Shown: positions 45,197 through 54,558 of the stretch, piece after piece
Layout of the letters: every line of letters begins with the position of its first letter
Numbering within the stretch: the first letter of the stretch is position 1
Assembly (NCBI RefSeq): GCF_034702125.1
Contig: NC_085880.1
Span: 43,309,385-43,373,384 of the forward strand
Reading direction: 5' to 3'
Source of the DNA: Engraulis encrasicolus
Taxonomy: Eukaryota > Chordata > Actinopteri > Clupeiformes > Engraulidae
Length of the DNA stretch: 64,000 nt
Program-made: the position numbers and the translations under genes
Notes under the pieces: model-generated
The model's input: only the letters and a program-made list of their open reading frames with translations
Database searches by the model: none
Told to the model about the DNA's origin: nothing

Positions 45197-45440
45197 CTTA
45201 GGCTACTAGGCCTTTCAGATATGGATCGGTTACAGTCATCAGACTGTGTCTTGATTCCAGATGAAGGCTTTATTCCCAAACTCGTCTGAGTTTTTTGAAA
45301 AAGGGCTTAATTAATGACAATCGATTAAAAAGTGAATTTGGCACTGATTCATTTTGTTCAATAAAGAGTAGGTAATATTTCTCCAGAACTCCAGAAACTC
45401 CAGAACTCTCGAACAGTTCCGAAGCATAGCCTTACTGAAC

Positions 45441-47618
45441 GTGGAGGGCAAAATCTTCTTTTCAGTGATGGCAAGAAGGATGACTGCATACCTCATGTCC
45501 AATGGATACATCGACACCAGCTGTCAGAAGGCAGGGATTCCCGGATTCCCAGGGTGCGTTGAGCATGCTTCGATGATATGGGATCAAATCCAGACTGCAA
45601 AGAGGGAGAAGAAGGACCTGCATGTAGTGTGGCTAGACCTAGCAAATGCATACGGGTCAGTGCCTCACCAGCTCATAGCATTTGCATTGGACTTCTTCTA
45701 CGTCCCAAAGAACATCAAGGACATGATTGCCAACTACTTTCAGGATATGCACATGTGTGTTAGGCTGCAGAACTTTACCACCAAGTGGCAGCAACTGGAA
45801 GTAGGAATTGCAATGGGGTGTTCCATCTCTCCCATCCTCTTTGTGGCTGCGTTTGAGGTCATCCTAACAGGAGCAAAGCAGGTGGTGGGAGGAGTCAGGC
45901 TGCCGCAAGGACGTCGGCTTCCCCCTCTAAGAAGCTATATGGATAACATCACATGCCTGCTACAAACAGCTCCATGCATGTCAAGACTGCTCAGGAGGCT
46001 GGACGAGCTGATCAGCTGGGCTAGGATGAAATTCAAACCTGGCAAGTCGAGGAGCCTCTCTATGCGCAAGGGAGAACGGAACGACAGGGCTATCTTCACC
46101 ATAGGAGGAGAAGACATCCCCCTCATTGCGGACCAGCCAATCCGCAGTCTAGGAAGACAATATACATCTAGTCTCTCAGACAAGGCAATGGGGAGGACCA
46201 TTCTCCAGCAACTATCAGCAGGCCTGGAAAAGATCGACGCCAGCCAGTTGCCTGGAAAGTACAAGGTGTGGTGCTATCATTTCACCTTGTACCCAAGGGT
46301 AATGTGGCCATTGAAGCTGTGCGAAGTCACCTCCTCAGCGGTAACTCGGATGGAGGCAAAAGCCAATGCTTTCATCCGTAAATGGCTGGGGCTCCCAAGG
46401 TGCTTCTCGGCAACAGGCCTGTATGGATGGAATGCGCTCCAACTGCCCCTCAAGTCCATTACCCTTGGGTATAGGCAGGAGAAGGCCAGACTTGTCATGG
46501 AGTTGAGGGAGTCCTCTGACATAGCAGTGAAAGATCAAGACGCACGGATCAAGACCGGGAGGAAGTGGAAGGCGGAGGAGGAGGTGCAGAGAGCAGCAAG
46601 CAGACTTCAACACCAGGAAGTGGTGGGCATGGTCCAGCTTGGGAGGGCAGGACTTGGATGGAGGGATCCACCCTGCCTGTGGTCCAGAGCAAGTAAGAAG
46701 GAGAGGAAGGACCTGGTGGCTACTGAGATGGCCAGGATGGAACAGGAGGAGCTTAGGGTCAAAGCCATCGCTCAGGGCCAGCAGGGCCGCTGGACAACAT
46801 GGGAGGGGATGACAACAAGAACTGTCAGCTGGGCGGACCTGTGGAAAACTCCACAGGCCCGCCTCAGTTTTCTCATCCGAGCAACCTACGACACCCTACC
46901 CTGCCCTCGCAACCTACACCAGTGGCTGGGAACAGAACAAGCCTGCAACCTATGCGGTACCAGCAACGCCTCACTGCAACATGTCTTATCAGGATGCAAG
47001 ACTGCCCTAACGCAAGGGAGATTGAGATGGCGTCACGACCAGATCCTCCGCAAGCTGGCCGAGATTGTTGAAACAGCAAGGAGTGAGGCGAACAGAGGAG
47101 AGTCCGGTGGATCCCAACAAGACATCCAATTCCTCAGGCAGGGAGAACTGCCTGCTGGAATAGGAAGGAGACCACCACCTAAGCTCCTCAATCAAGGTGC
47201 AGAGTGGAGGCTGGGCGTGGACGTGGGCAGACAACTCCATTTCCCCAAAGAGATCTGCAGTACCACCCTGCGCCCCGACATGGTCTTGTGGACCACAGTG
47301 GAGAAAAAGGCAATGCTGGTCGAGCTGACTGTGCCTTGGGAGGAGGGGATGGAGGCTGCCCATGAGCGGAAGAGGGCGAAGTATGCAGACCTGCTGGCAG
47401 AGTGCAGGGAAGCAGGGTGGAGCGCGAGACTATACCCTGTGGAGGTAGGAGCAAGAGGGTTTGTGGCAGACTCTACGACGCGGCTGCTGAGAGACCTAGG
47501 CCTGCGAGGCACCAGTCTGCAGAGAGCAACCAGGGGGCTTTCAGAGGAGGCAGAGAAAGCAAGTTTCTGGCTCTGGCTGAGACGGAGGGAAGTTGCGTGG
47601 GGAGCAGGCACAACATAG
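45441..47618 (+). CDS. R2-like reverse transcriptase/endonuclease, partial (copy A)
   Basis: The 725-codon open frame encodes most of the single protein of an R2-superfamily retrotransposon, which nicks target DNA and reverse transcribes its own RNA there. Order: RT motif A WLDLANAYGSV (residues 64-74); motif B VGIAMGCSISPILF (121-134); motif C YMDN (166-169); MKFKPGKSR (196-204); then a thumb/linker. A CCHC knuckle follows (C502, C505, H514, C519). The restriction-like endonuclease core is RPDMVLW (D613) with LVELTVPWE (E628) and KRAKY (about 644-648). The usual YMDD is YMDN: codon 169 is AAC at 45945, against GAC in copy B, which should abolish polymerisation. The first RT segment is missing, and the frame is open upstream to 45372, so the ATG at 45441 is not a natural start. 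R2-superfamily by domain order; I cannot name the clade. Confidence 0.88.
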   Translation: MEGKIFFSVMARRMTAYLMSNGYIDTSCQKAGIPGFPGCVEHASMIWDQIQTAKREKKDLHVVWLDLANAYGSVPHQLIAFALDFFYVPKNIKDMIANYFQDMHMCVRLQNFTTKWQQLEVGIAMGCSISPILFVAAFEVILTGAKQVVGGVRLPQGRRLPPLRSYMDNITCLLQTAPCMSRLLRRLDELISWARMKFKPGKSRSLSMRKGERNDRAIFTIGGEDIPLIADQPIRSLGRQYTSSLSDKAMGRTILQQLSAGLEKIDASQLPGKYKVWCYHFTLYPRVMWPLKLCEVTSSAVTRMEAKANAFIRKWLGLPRCFSATGLYGWNALQLPLKSITLGYRQEKARLVMELRESSDIAVKDQDARIKTGRKWKAEEEVQRAASRLQHQEVVGMVQLGRAGLGWRDPPCLWSRASKKERKDLVATEMARMEQEELRVKAIAQGQQGRWTTWEGMTTRTVSWADLWKTPQARLSFLIRATYDTLPCPRNLHQWLGTEQACNLCGTSNASLQHVLSGCKTALTQGRLRWRHDQILRKLAEIVETARSEANRGESGGSQQDIQFLRQGELPAGIGRRPPPKLLNQGAEWRLGVDVGRQLHFPKEICSTTLRPDMVLWTTVEKKAMLVELTVPWEEGMEAAHERKRAKYADLLAECREAGWSARLYPVEVGARGFVADSTTRLLRDLGLRGTSLQRATRGLSEEAEKASFWLWLRRREVAWGAGTT

Positions 47619-47811
47619 GGATGCTAGCTGCAGGGGGTGGCAGGGAGACGTCCCTGTTCACTGCCCCGCCACCAGGAGATGTTCTGGGATAAGGGGCGAA
47701 ACATCTAAGATAGGTGGTCCCCAGCTGATGACCCTGCAGCTAGCAATATAGGCACCGGAGGAGGTGCGGCATGCCAAGAGCATAGCAGGATGACATCTAC
47801 CTGTACAAAGA
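47619..47811 (+). other. 3' UTR of R2-like copy A with a conserved stem
   Basis: GCTAGCTGCAGGG (47626) and CCCTGCAGCTAGC (47731) are perfect reverse complements about 100 nt apart. The same pair closes the 3' UTR of copy B. R2-type RTs recognise structured 3' UTRs, so this is a likely binding structure (inference). Confidence 0.6.
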
Positions 47812-47927
47812 AATGCACTACTGGAGACAGTGACTACTGTGAATAGGGCAGTTGGCGTCCAGGAAAGACCGGAGGACAACTAGGAAAGACTGGTGACGGC
47901 AGGAAAGACTGCACAGGGAGAAGGCAG

Positions 47928-48995
47928 TTGGTAACCCTACCTTCTAGTTTCCCAAAGGGAAGACACCCAAAACATACCACGAAAACACGAAAGAAGAAAC
48001 AGCCCGAAGGCCCTCCGAGAGGCGGGATGGAAGAAGGGCCTACCAGGACGGATCACACGGTTACGGACAACAGCATGAAGACAAACGAGACGAAGATCCT
48101 TAGGAAGTGCAGGTGCGGATGGGAAAAGGTAACAACCCTTAGGGGTCTTAACATCCACATGGGGAAGAAGAAGTGTAGAGGAGAGAGCCTCGAGCGACCT
48201 TGCACTGCTCAGGCAGGTCAGACAAGTGGGATCCAAGGCCAGGTCGAAAACCACAGTGCTGTTGGGCCCAGTGTCGCAGAGGAAGAGCAGCACGAGAGGA
48301 GAAGGGTGGAGGAAGAGCGGGAAAGCAATGGTCCCCATGAAACCATCCCATCAGCACCCCCAAGCGACCCAGGAACAAGACTATCCCCACAAGCCAGAAG
48401 CCTTAAACTCCTAGCGCAGAAGAATAGGATAAAATGGCCAAGGTCCAATGAGACAGAGAAGTGGAGAGGGCTCGACGAACATCTAAGCGAGCTGCTTCAG
48501 AAGACTCTACGTGGACCAGTAGAATCAAGGCTGAACCTGTTTGGTGAGATTGTGTATGAAGAATGCAACAGCAGGCTTGGTGAAGCCGTCAGCCGTAAAG
48601 CTGGCAAAAGGGCCAAAGGAAGGAGGGAGAAGGAAATCGAGGACCTGGTGGCAGACAGAAGGCGTCTCCGGAAGCAGTGGAGGAAGGCAGAAGATGCTGA
48701 GAAGGAGGGGCTAAAGGCCCTCTGGGGAGACATCAGGAGGAGGTTGGCTGCCTTACGGAGGGCTGAGCGCATCCACCGACGAAGGAAAAGGAAGGAGAAG
48801 GAGAGGGCGAACTTCTGCAAGAATCCTTTCCGCCATGCAAGAGGGCTTTTGGAGGAGAAAACCTTGAAGAACACATCCAGGCCCAGTATAGCGACCCAGC
48901 CAGGAGTGAACAACTGGGCTACCTGGGCTACCTGCCCAAGCCAGCTGAACCAACAGCAGAATTCGATGTATCGCCCCCTAAACTCAGTGAAGTAA
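47928..48995 (+). CDS. R2-like ORF, N-terminal part (copy B)
   Basis: The frame is 355 codons long. A zinc-finger-like motif has C61, C63, H77 and C83 in CRCGWEKVTTLRGLNIHMGK. R2-type proteins use N-terminal zinc fingers and Myb-like segments to bind target DNA, and IKWPRSNETEKWRGLDEHL (from about residue 173) may be such a segment. A basic helical stretch follows (RRRLRKQWRKAEDAEKEG, RIHRRRKRKEKERANFC). The genuine reading moves to another frame near 48842-48865, where LEEHIQAQYSDPARSEQLGY continues into the RT in the frame of 49079-49972. The last 40-odd codons here are therefore out of frame. The start codon choice is uncertain; several downstream ATGs exist. Confidence 0.7.
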   Translation: MVTLPSSFPKGRHPKHTTKTRKKKQPEGPPRGGMEEGPTRTDHTVTDNSMKTNETKILRKCRCGWEKVTTLRGLNIHMGKKKCRGESLERPCTAQAGQTSGIQGQVENHSAVGPSVAEEEQHERRRVEEERESNGPHETIPSAPPSDPGTRLSPQARSLKLLAQKNRIKWPRSNETEKWRGLDEHLSELLQKTLRGPVESRLNLFGEIVYEECNSRLGEAVSRKAGKRAKGRREKEIEDLVADRRRLRKQWRKAEDAEKEGLKALWGDIRRRLAALRRAERIHRRRKRKEKERANFCKNPFRHARGLLEEKTLKNTSRPSIATQPGVNNWATWATCPSQLNQQQNSMYRPLNSVK

Positions 48996-49972
48996 GGCAA
49001 GTTGTCCTCAAGGCAAGGTCATCATCAGCACCAGGGCCAAATGGAATTCCATACAAGCTCTACAGGAACTGCCCAACAGTGCTGAAGATCCTGTGGACAC
49101 TAATGAAAACTGCCTGGACTAAGCAGACCATCCCCGCTGAGTGGCAGAGGGCAGTAGCAGTTCCTATCCCTAAAGAACAAAACTCCAGAACTCTCGAACA
49201 GTTCCGAAGCATAGCCTTACTGAACGTGGAGGGCAAAATCTTCTTTTCAGTGATGGCAAGAAGGATGACTGCATACCTCATGTCCAATGGATACATCGAC
49301 ACCAGCTGTCAGAAGGCAGGGATTCCCGGATTCCCAGGGTGCGTTGAGCATGCTTCAATGATATGGGATCAAATCCAGACTGCAAAGAGGGAGAAGAAGG
49401 ACCTGCACGTAGTGTGGCTAGACCTAGCAAATGCATATGGGTCAGTGCCTCACCAGCTCATAGCATTTGCATTGGACTTCTTCTACGTCCCAAAGAACAT
49501 CAAGGACATGATTGCCAACTACTTTCAGGATATGCACATGTGTGTTAGGCTGCAGAACTTTACCACCAAGTGGCAGCAACTGGAAGTAGGAATTGCAATG
49601 GGGTGTTCCATCTCTCCCATCCTCTTTGTGGCTGCGTTTGAGGTCATCCTAACAGGAGCAAAGCAGGTGGTGGGAGGAGTCAGGCTGCCGCAAGGACGTC
49701 GGCTTCCCCCTCTAAGAAGCTATATGGATGACATCACATGCCTGCTACAAACAGCTCCATGCATGTCAAGACTGCTCAGGAGGCTGGACGAGCTGATCAG
49801 CTGGGCTAGGATGAAATTCAAACCAGGCAAGTCGAGGAGCCTCTCTATGCGCAAGGGAGAACGGAACGACAGGGCTATCTTCACCATAGGAGGAGAAGAC
49901 ATCCCCCTCATTGCGGACCAGCCAATCCGCAGTCTAGGAAGACAATATACAGTGAGTCCAATATGTATTTGA
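48842..49972 (+). pseudogene. R2-like RT domain, interrupted (copy B)
   Basis: The frame is open from about 48842, with an ATG at 49079. It reads YLPKPAEPTAEFDVSPPKLS, SSSAPGPNGIPYKLY (early RT motifs missing from copy A), AVAVPIPKEQ, WLDLANAYGSV (motif A), GIAMGCSISP (motif B) and YMDD (motif C, last Asp at 49730). It breaks off after SLGRQYT, where the Tc1-like element begins at 49950; the last codons before the stop at 49970 belong to the insertion. The catalytic triad is intact, unlike copy A, but the protein is cut off before the thumb, knuckle and endonuclease. Confidence 0.85.
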
Positions 49973-51556
49973 TCCCTTGCTGATTTTGTTGGTTTGCCTA
50001 CTAACAAAGACATGATCAGTCAATAAATGTTATGATAATATGTATTCTAATATGGAGAGACAGAATATCAAAAAGAAAATTCCAGAAATTAACTTAAGAG
50101 AATATATATTAATTTATTTCCATTTCATCGAGCAAAATAAGTATTTGATCCCCTGCCAACTGATTACAGTTCCGGGCCCACAGACCAGATGGTCACTTCC
50201 GATCAACTTGTCATCTGAATTAAAGACACCTGTACATACTAACATGCATAAAAGACCCATTGAATCAGCAGAATCAGTCCATAGTATGAGTGAATCAGTC
50301 ACACTCCAACCTCACCAGCATGGGAAAGACCAAAGAGCGGTCAAATGATATCAGGGACAAGATTTTAGACCTGAACAAAGATTAAATGGGCTGCAAAGCC
50401 ACAAGAAAGAGACTGGGGTATTAATAACCCAGTTGTTGATTGCATTTCTTCCCAAAATGGTAGGAATACAAAATGACTATCCATCAGCCTGTCTGGGGCT
50501 CTATACAAGATTTGACCTTTTGTAGGGATTTGATAATCATGAGAACAGAAAGAAAGCACCCTAGACCTGTACGGGATGAACTAGGCAATGATATCAAAGC
50601 TTCTGGGACCAAAATCACTGAGAAAACTACAGGTAGCACTTAATGCCACAGAGGTTTAAAATCCTGTAGTGCACACATGGTACCTCTACTTCAGAAGGAA
50701 CCTGTGCAGTCCCACCCGAGGTTCGCCAACGGACATCAGACTGGTTTAAGATATGATAAGGAGGTGCTGTAGTCAGATGAAACCAAAATCAAGCTGTTTG
50801 GCATTAACACAATTCAATGTGTTTTGAGAAAGAGTACTGCTGTCTATGATCCCAAGAACACCCTCCTCACCATCATGCATGAAAGTGGTATCATTATGGT
50901 TTGAGTTTGTGTTTTGTCTAGCCAAGGCACAGGGCAACTTCACATCGTCAATGAATGGATGGAGGGAGAGATGTAATGTGCAATCCTGAGTGCAAACGTC
51001 CTTCCCTCCACCACTACACTGTAGGGTGGGCCATTTTTGGATCTCCCAACATGACAATAATACACAACATACAGTCAAAGCAATGAAGGAGTGGCTCAAT
51101 AAGAAGCATATTAAAGTCATGGAGTGGCCTACAGTCTCCAAATATTAACCCTATAGTAATTCTATGGAAAGAACTGAACCTCCCATTTGCCAAGCTACAG
51201 ACCACAAACTGTTAATGTTTTAGAGATAATATGCAAAGAAAAATGGGCAAAAATATTTTCTACTATATGCACAAACATTGTCATCATCTAAAAGAAGCAT
51301 CTGACATCAGTGCTAGACAATTTAGGCTTTGCCACAAAGCACTTCTTTAGCTAGAGGGGTCAAATACTTATTTGCCTAAATTAAATACAAATAAATTAAA
51401 ATATACTATTTTAAGTTATTTTCCGGAATTTCTTTTTGATATTCTGTCTCTCCATGTTTGAATACACATTATCATAAATTTATAGACTGATCATGTCTTT
51501 ATTAGTGGGCAAACCGGCAAAATCAGCAAGGGATCAAATACATATTGGACTCACTG
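49950..51556 (+). mobile_element. Tc1-like DNA transposon, inactive
   Basis: 1607 bp flanked by TA (49948-49949 and 51557-51558). Ends CAGTGAGTCCAATATGTATT and AATACATATTGGACTCACTG are exact inverted copies. Similarity continues inward for well over 100 bp (GATCCCTTGCTGATTTTG, AAGACATGATCAGTC, GGAGAGACAGAATATCAAAA). Length and site are typical of fish Tc1 elements. It interrupts R2-like copy B; removing one TA plus the element restores the copy A sequence at this point. Confidence 0.95.
50320..51345 (+). pseudogene. Tc1-like transposase remnant
   Basis: An ATG at 50320 begins MGKTKERSNDIRDKILDLNK, the usual start of fish Tc1-like transposases, then hits a stop after 21 codons. Further pieces are recognisable in scattered frames: YDPKNTLLTIMHESGIIMV near 50850 (catalytic-domain core) and SPNINPI near 51137, where the DDE-domain SPDLNPIE motif is expected and the last acidic residue is lost. 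Many stops and frameshifts make it non-functional. Intact terminal repeats could still be bound by a related transposase (inference). Confidence 0.85.
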
Positions 51557-53025
51557 TACATCTAGTCTCTCAGACAAGGCAATGGGGAGGACCATTCTCC
51601 AGCAACTATCAGCAGGCCTGGAAAAGATCGACGCCAGCCAGTTGCCTGGAAAGTACAAGGTGTGGTGCTATCATTTCACCTTGTACCCAAGGGTATTGTG
51701 GCCGTTGAAGCTCTACGAGGTCACTTCCTCAGCGGTGACTGGGATGGAGACAAAAACCAATGCCCTCATCCGTAAATGGCTGGGGCTCCCAAGGTGCTTC
51801 TCGGCAACAGGCCTGTATGGATGGAATGCGCTCCAACTGCCCCTCAAGTCCATTACCCTCGGGTATAGGCAGGAGAAGGCCAGACTTGTCATGGAGTTGA
51901 GGGAGTCCTCTGACATAGCGGTGAAAGATCAAGACGCACGGATCAAGACCGGGAGGAAGTGGAAGGCGGAGGAGGAGGTGCAGAGAGCAGCAAGCAGACT
52001 TCAACACCAGGAAGTGGTTGGCATGGTTCCAGCTTGGGAGGGGCAGGACTTGGATGGAGGGATCCACCCTGCCTGTGGTCCAGAGCAAGTAAGAAGGAGA
52101 GGAAGGACCTGGTGGCTACTGAGATGGCCAGGATGGAACAGGAGGAGCTTAGGGTCAAAGCCATCCGCTCAGGCCAGCAGGGCCGCTGGACAACATGGGA
52201 GGGGATGACAACAAGAACTGTCAGCTGGACGGACCTGTGGAAAACTCCACAGGCCCGCCTCAGTTTTCTCTCATCCGAGGAACATACGACACCCTACCCT
52301 GCCCTCGCAACCTATACAGTGGCTGGGAACAGAACAAGCCTGCAACTATGCGGTACCAGCAACGCCTCACTGCAACATGTCCTTATCAGGATGCAAGACT
52401 GCCCTAACGCAAGGGAGATTGAGATGGCGTCACGACCAGATCCTCCGCAAGCTGGCCGAGCTGGCCGAGATTGTTGAAACAGCAAGGAGTGAGGCGAACA
52501 GAGGAGAGTCCGGTGGATCCCAACAAGACATCCAATTCCTCAGGCAGGGAGAACTGCCTGCTGGAATAGGAAGGAGACCACCACCTAAGCTCCTCAATCA
52601 AGGTGCAGAGTGGAGGGCTGGGCTGGAACGTGGGCAGACAACTCCATTTCCCCAAAGAGATCTGCAGTACCACCCTGCGCCCCGACATGGTCTTGTGGAC
52701 CACAGTGGAGAAAAAGGCAATGCTGGTCGAGCTGACTGTGCCTTGGGGAGGAGGGATGGAGGCTGCCCATGAGCGGAAGAGGGCGAAGTATGCAGACCTG
52801 CTGGCAGAGTGCAGGGAAGCAGGGTGGAGCGCGAGACTATACCCTGTGGAGGTAGGAGCAAGAGGGTTTGTGGCAGACTCTACGACGCGGCTGCTGAGAG
52901 ACCTAGGCCTGCGAGGCACCAGTCTGCAGAGAGCAACCAGGGGGCTTTCAGAGGAGGCAGAGAAAGCAAGTTTCTGGCTCTGGCTGAGACGGAGGGAAGT
53001 TGCGTGGGGAGCAGGCACAACATAG
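51557..53025 (+). pseudogene. R2-like C-terminal part with frameshifts (copy B)
   Basis: The continuation of the RT (SLSDKAMGRTILQQLSAGLE on) matches copy A in frame to about 52025, then shifts frame repeatedly. Relative to copy A: extra T near 52029, extra G near 52042, offset indels near 52166, extra TC near 52269, lost bases near 52315 and 52348, an extra base near 52381, a 9-bp repeat of GCTGGCCGA near 52456, and changes near 52617-52630. The knuckle falls in the damaged stretch. The endonuclease end (LRPDMVLWTTVEKKAMLVEL to the stop at 53025) is intact in one frame from about 52603. Confidence 0.85.
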
Positions 53026-53319
53026 GGATGCTAGCTGCAGGGGGTGGCAGGGAGACGTCCCTGTTCACTGCCCCGCCACCAGGAGATGTTCTGGGATAAG
53101 GGGCGAAACATCTAAGATAGGTGGTCCCCAGCTGATGACCCTGCAGCTAGCAATATAGGCACCGGAGGAGGTGCGGCATGCCAAGAGCATAGCAGGATGA
53201 CATCTACCTGTACAAAGAGATGGAAGCTCTCTCCCAGATGCTAAAATGCTTAATAAAATGATTTGACTTATGAATGATACACATCAACTGACAAATAAGC
53301 TGTACTAAATATCCACTGA

Positions 53320-53425
53320 AGTAAATATCACAATGCTTCACAATAGTACATGAATCGCAATGCATTGTGATTGAATCGTGTGTATCGTGATGCACATTGA
53401 ATCATGAACCCTTTGCCAATACCCT
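53320..53425 (+). mobile_element. hAT-like terminus relic
   Basis: GAATCGCAATGCATTGTGAT, ATCGTGATGCACATTGAATC and CCCTTTGCCAATACCC resemble a common fish hAT-type right end. The partner was not found. Confidence 0.35.
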
Positions 53426-53455
53426 CTCAAAGTCTATAGGCTATACTAGTCTATA

Positions 53456-53692
53456 TGAAGAGTTCAGATGCAAAACCCCCTAACTCCATTTCTGAAGACC
53501 TGCACTTCTATATTTTTAGAGAACCCCGTTGTTGGTTTGGTTTACATTCATGTACTTGATAATACATATAAATAGTTATTTTTCATAAATAAAATAAAAA
53601 ATATGCAATTTTGATAGCTTTGTATTAAATAAAAATGAATTAATATTATTTTCTGAAAAGGTACTTAGGGGGTCTTGCATCTGAACTCTTCA
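53456..53692. mobile_element. MITE with TGAAGAGTTCAGATGCAA ends
   Basis: TGAAGAGTTCAGATGCAAAA and CCCCCTAA are mirrored by TTAGGGGG and TTGCATCTGAACTCTTCA. TATA occurs on both sides (53452-53455 and 53693-53696). The interior is AT-rich. Confidence 0.85.
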
Positions 53693-53696
53693 TATA

Positions 53697-53750
53697 GAAC
53701 TTCTAGGGGTTCCACCCACAGTGGAAAACTGTGCTCCTCTGGGAACTATT
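53697..53750 (-). repeat. Fragment of a GAACC/GGTTC-rich repeat
   Basis: GAACTTCTAGGGGTTCCACC through CAGAGGAGCAC-complement is the reverse complement of 56203-56262. Confidence 0.7.
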
Positions 53751-53756
53751 AATTTC

Positions 53757-54013
53757 AGCCGTGGCCTAGTAGGGCAGCCGTGGCCTAGTAGTTAGTGAGT
53801 TGGTCTTTCAATCTAGCGGTTGCCGGTTCGAATCCCCCCTGACCTTTCCCTACATCTCCATCCATGGCTGAAGTGCCCTTGAGCAAGGCACCTAACCCCA
53901 CATTGCTCCGGGGACTGTAACCAATACCCTGAAAAATAATAGTTGTAAGTCACTTTGAACAAATGAAAGCGTCAGCTAAGTGAAATGTAATGTAATGTAA
54001 TGTAATGTAATGT
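53757..54013 (+). mobile_element. tRNA-derived SINE type 2 with L2-like tail
   Basis: Head GCAGCCGTGGCCTAGTAGTT, B box GGTTCGAATCCCCCC, body GAGCAAGGCACCTAACCCCA. Tail TAAGTCACTTTGAACAAATG ends in (TGTAA)n. A short duplication of the first bases (GCCGTGGCCTAGTAG) precedes the head. Confidence 0.85.
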
Positions 54014-54028
54014 CTATATACTATAGGC

Positions 54029-54362
54029 CAGGGGTGGGGAACCTATGTCTCGAGGGCCGTTTGGGGCCCTTGAGGCTGTTTTATCCGGCCCAAGATATCA
54101 TTTTAATGTTATGCAACTTCACATGAAATATGACATACGTATTTTGTAAAGGAATCTTAGAAATTACATTTCCAATGCAATTAAGTTATATTCAGGGGAC
54201 CTAGAGAAGGTGGGGACTGTTTTAAATGTGTCTACCTTCAATACAGGCCTAAATTGCATGGGGAAATCCTGATTTGTGTTCATAGTACGGACCTCGGAGG
54301 ACTTTTATTACCCTTGTAGGAATTTGAAGTGGCCCCCTAATGAAAAAGGTTCCCCACTCCTG
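54029..54362 (+). mobile_element. hAT-like MITE family D, second copy
   Basis: Ends CAGGGGTGGGGAACC and GGTTCCCCACTCCTG. No clear 8-bp duplication. The sequence after it (CTTTGGAGGATAAATTGGG) is also the right flank of the copy at 44179. A further right-end fragment lies at about 54418-54463. Confidence 0.8.
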
Positions 54363-54558
54363 CTTTGGAGGATAAATTGGGTTAAAATGTGTCCATTACA
54401 AACATACGCCCATGCTTGTAATTTGAAGTGGCCCCTCGAATGAAAAATGTTCCCCACTCCTGCTACAGGCTACGCATTGAAATGCTTGAAGCTGAGACGC
54501 AACATAGAGAAAGACATGAACAATCTACTATATCATCCACCATCCCAGACAGCCACAC

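Larger units (their letters stand above)
45395..47811 (+). mobile_element. R2-like non-LTR retrotransposon, copy A, 5'-truncated
   Basis: Near-identical to copy B from AAACTCCAGAACTCTCGAAC (45395) to TGTACAAAGA (47811). It lacks the 5' UTR, the N-terminal zinc finger and the first part of the reverse transcriptase, as expected from incomplete reverse transcription. No poly(A) tail is present; the 3' end is followed at once by the start of copy B. The left junction has CTCCAGAA-type words repeated three times (45381-45404). Confidence 0.9.
47812..53218 (+). mobile_element. R2-like non-LTR retrotransposon, copy B, full-length but broken
   Basis: It starts AATGCACTACTGGAGAC directly after copy A and ends TGTACAAAGA at 53218, followed by unrelated GATGGAAGCTCTC. 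It holds a 5' UTR, an N-terminal zinc-finger ORF, the RT with intact YMDD, a Tc1-like insertion (49950-51556), the endonuclease part with several frameshifts, and a 3' UTR like that of copy A. Confidence 0.88.

Noticed and set aside
47188..47611. Minus-strand frames opposite the R2-like endonuclease
   Set aside because: Antisense shadows of the GC-rich coding strand without motifs.
47690..47745. Permuted hammerhead in the R2-like 3' UTR (GAAACATC followed by CTGATGA)
   Set aside because: No stem I can form between the putative cleavage site and CTGATGA, and stem II does not pair.
51582..52208. Separate gene of 208 codons
   Set aside because: It is the continuation of the R2-like RT in copy B after the Tc1 insertion, ending at a frameshift.
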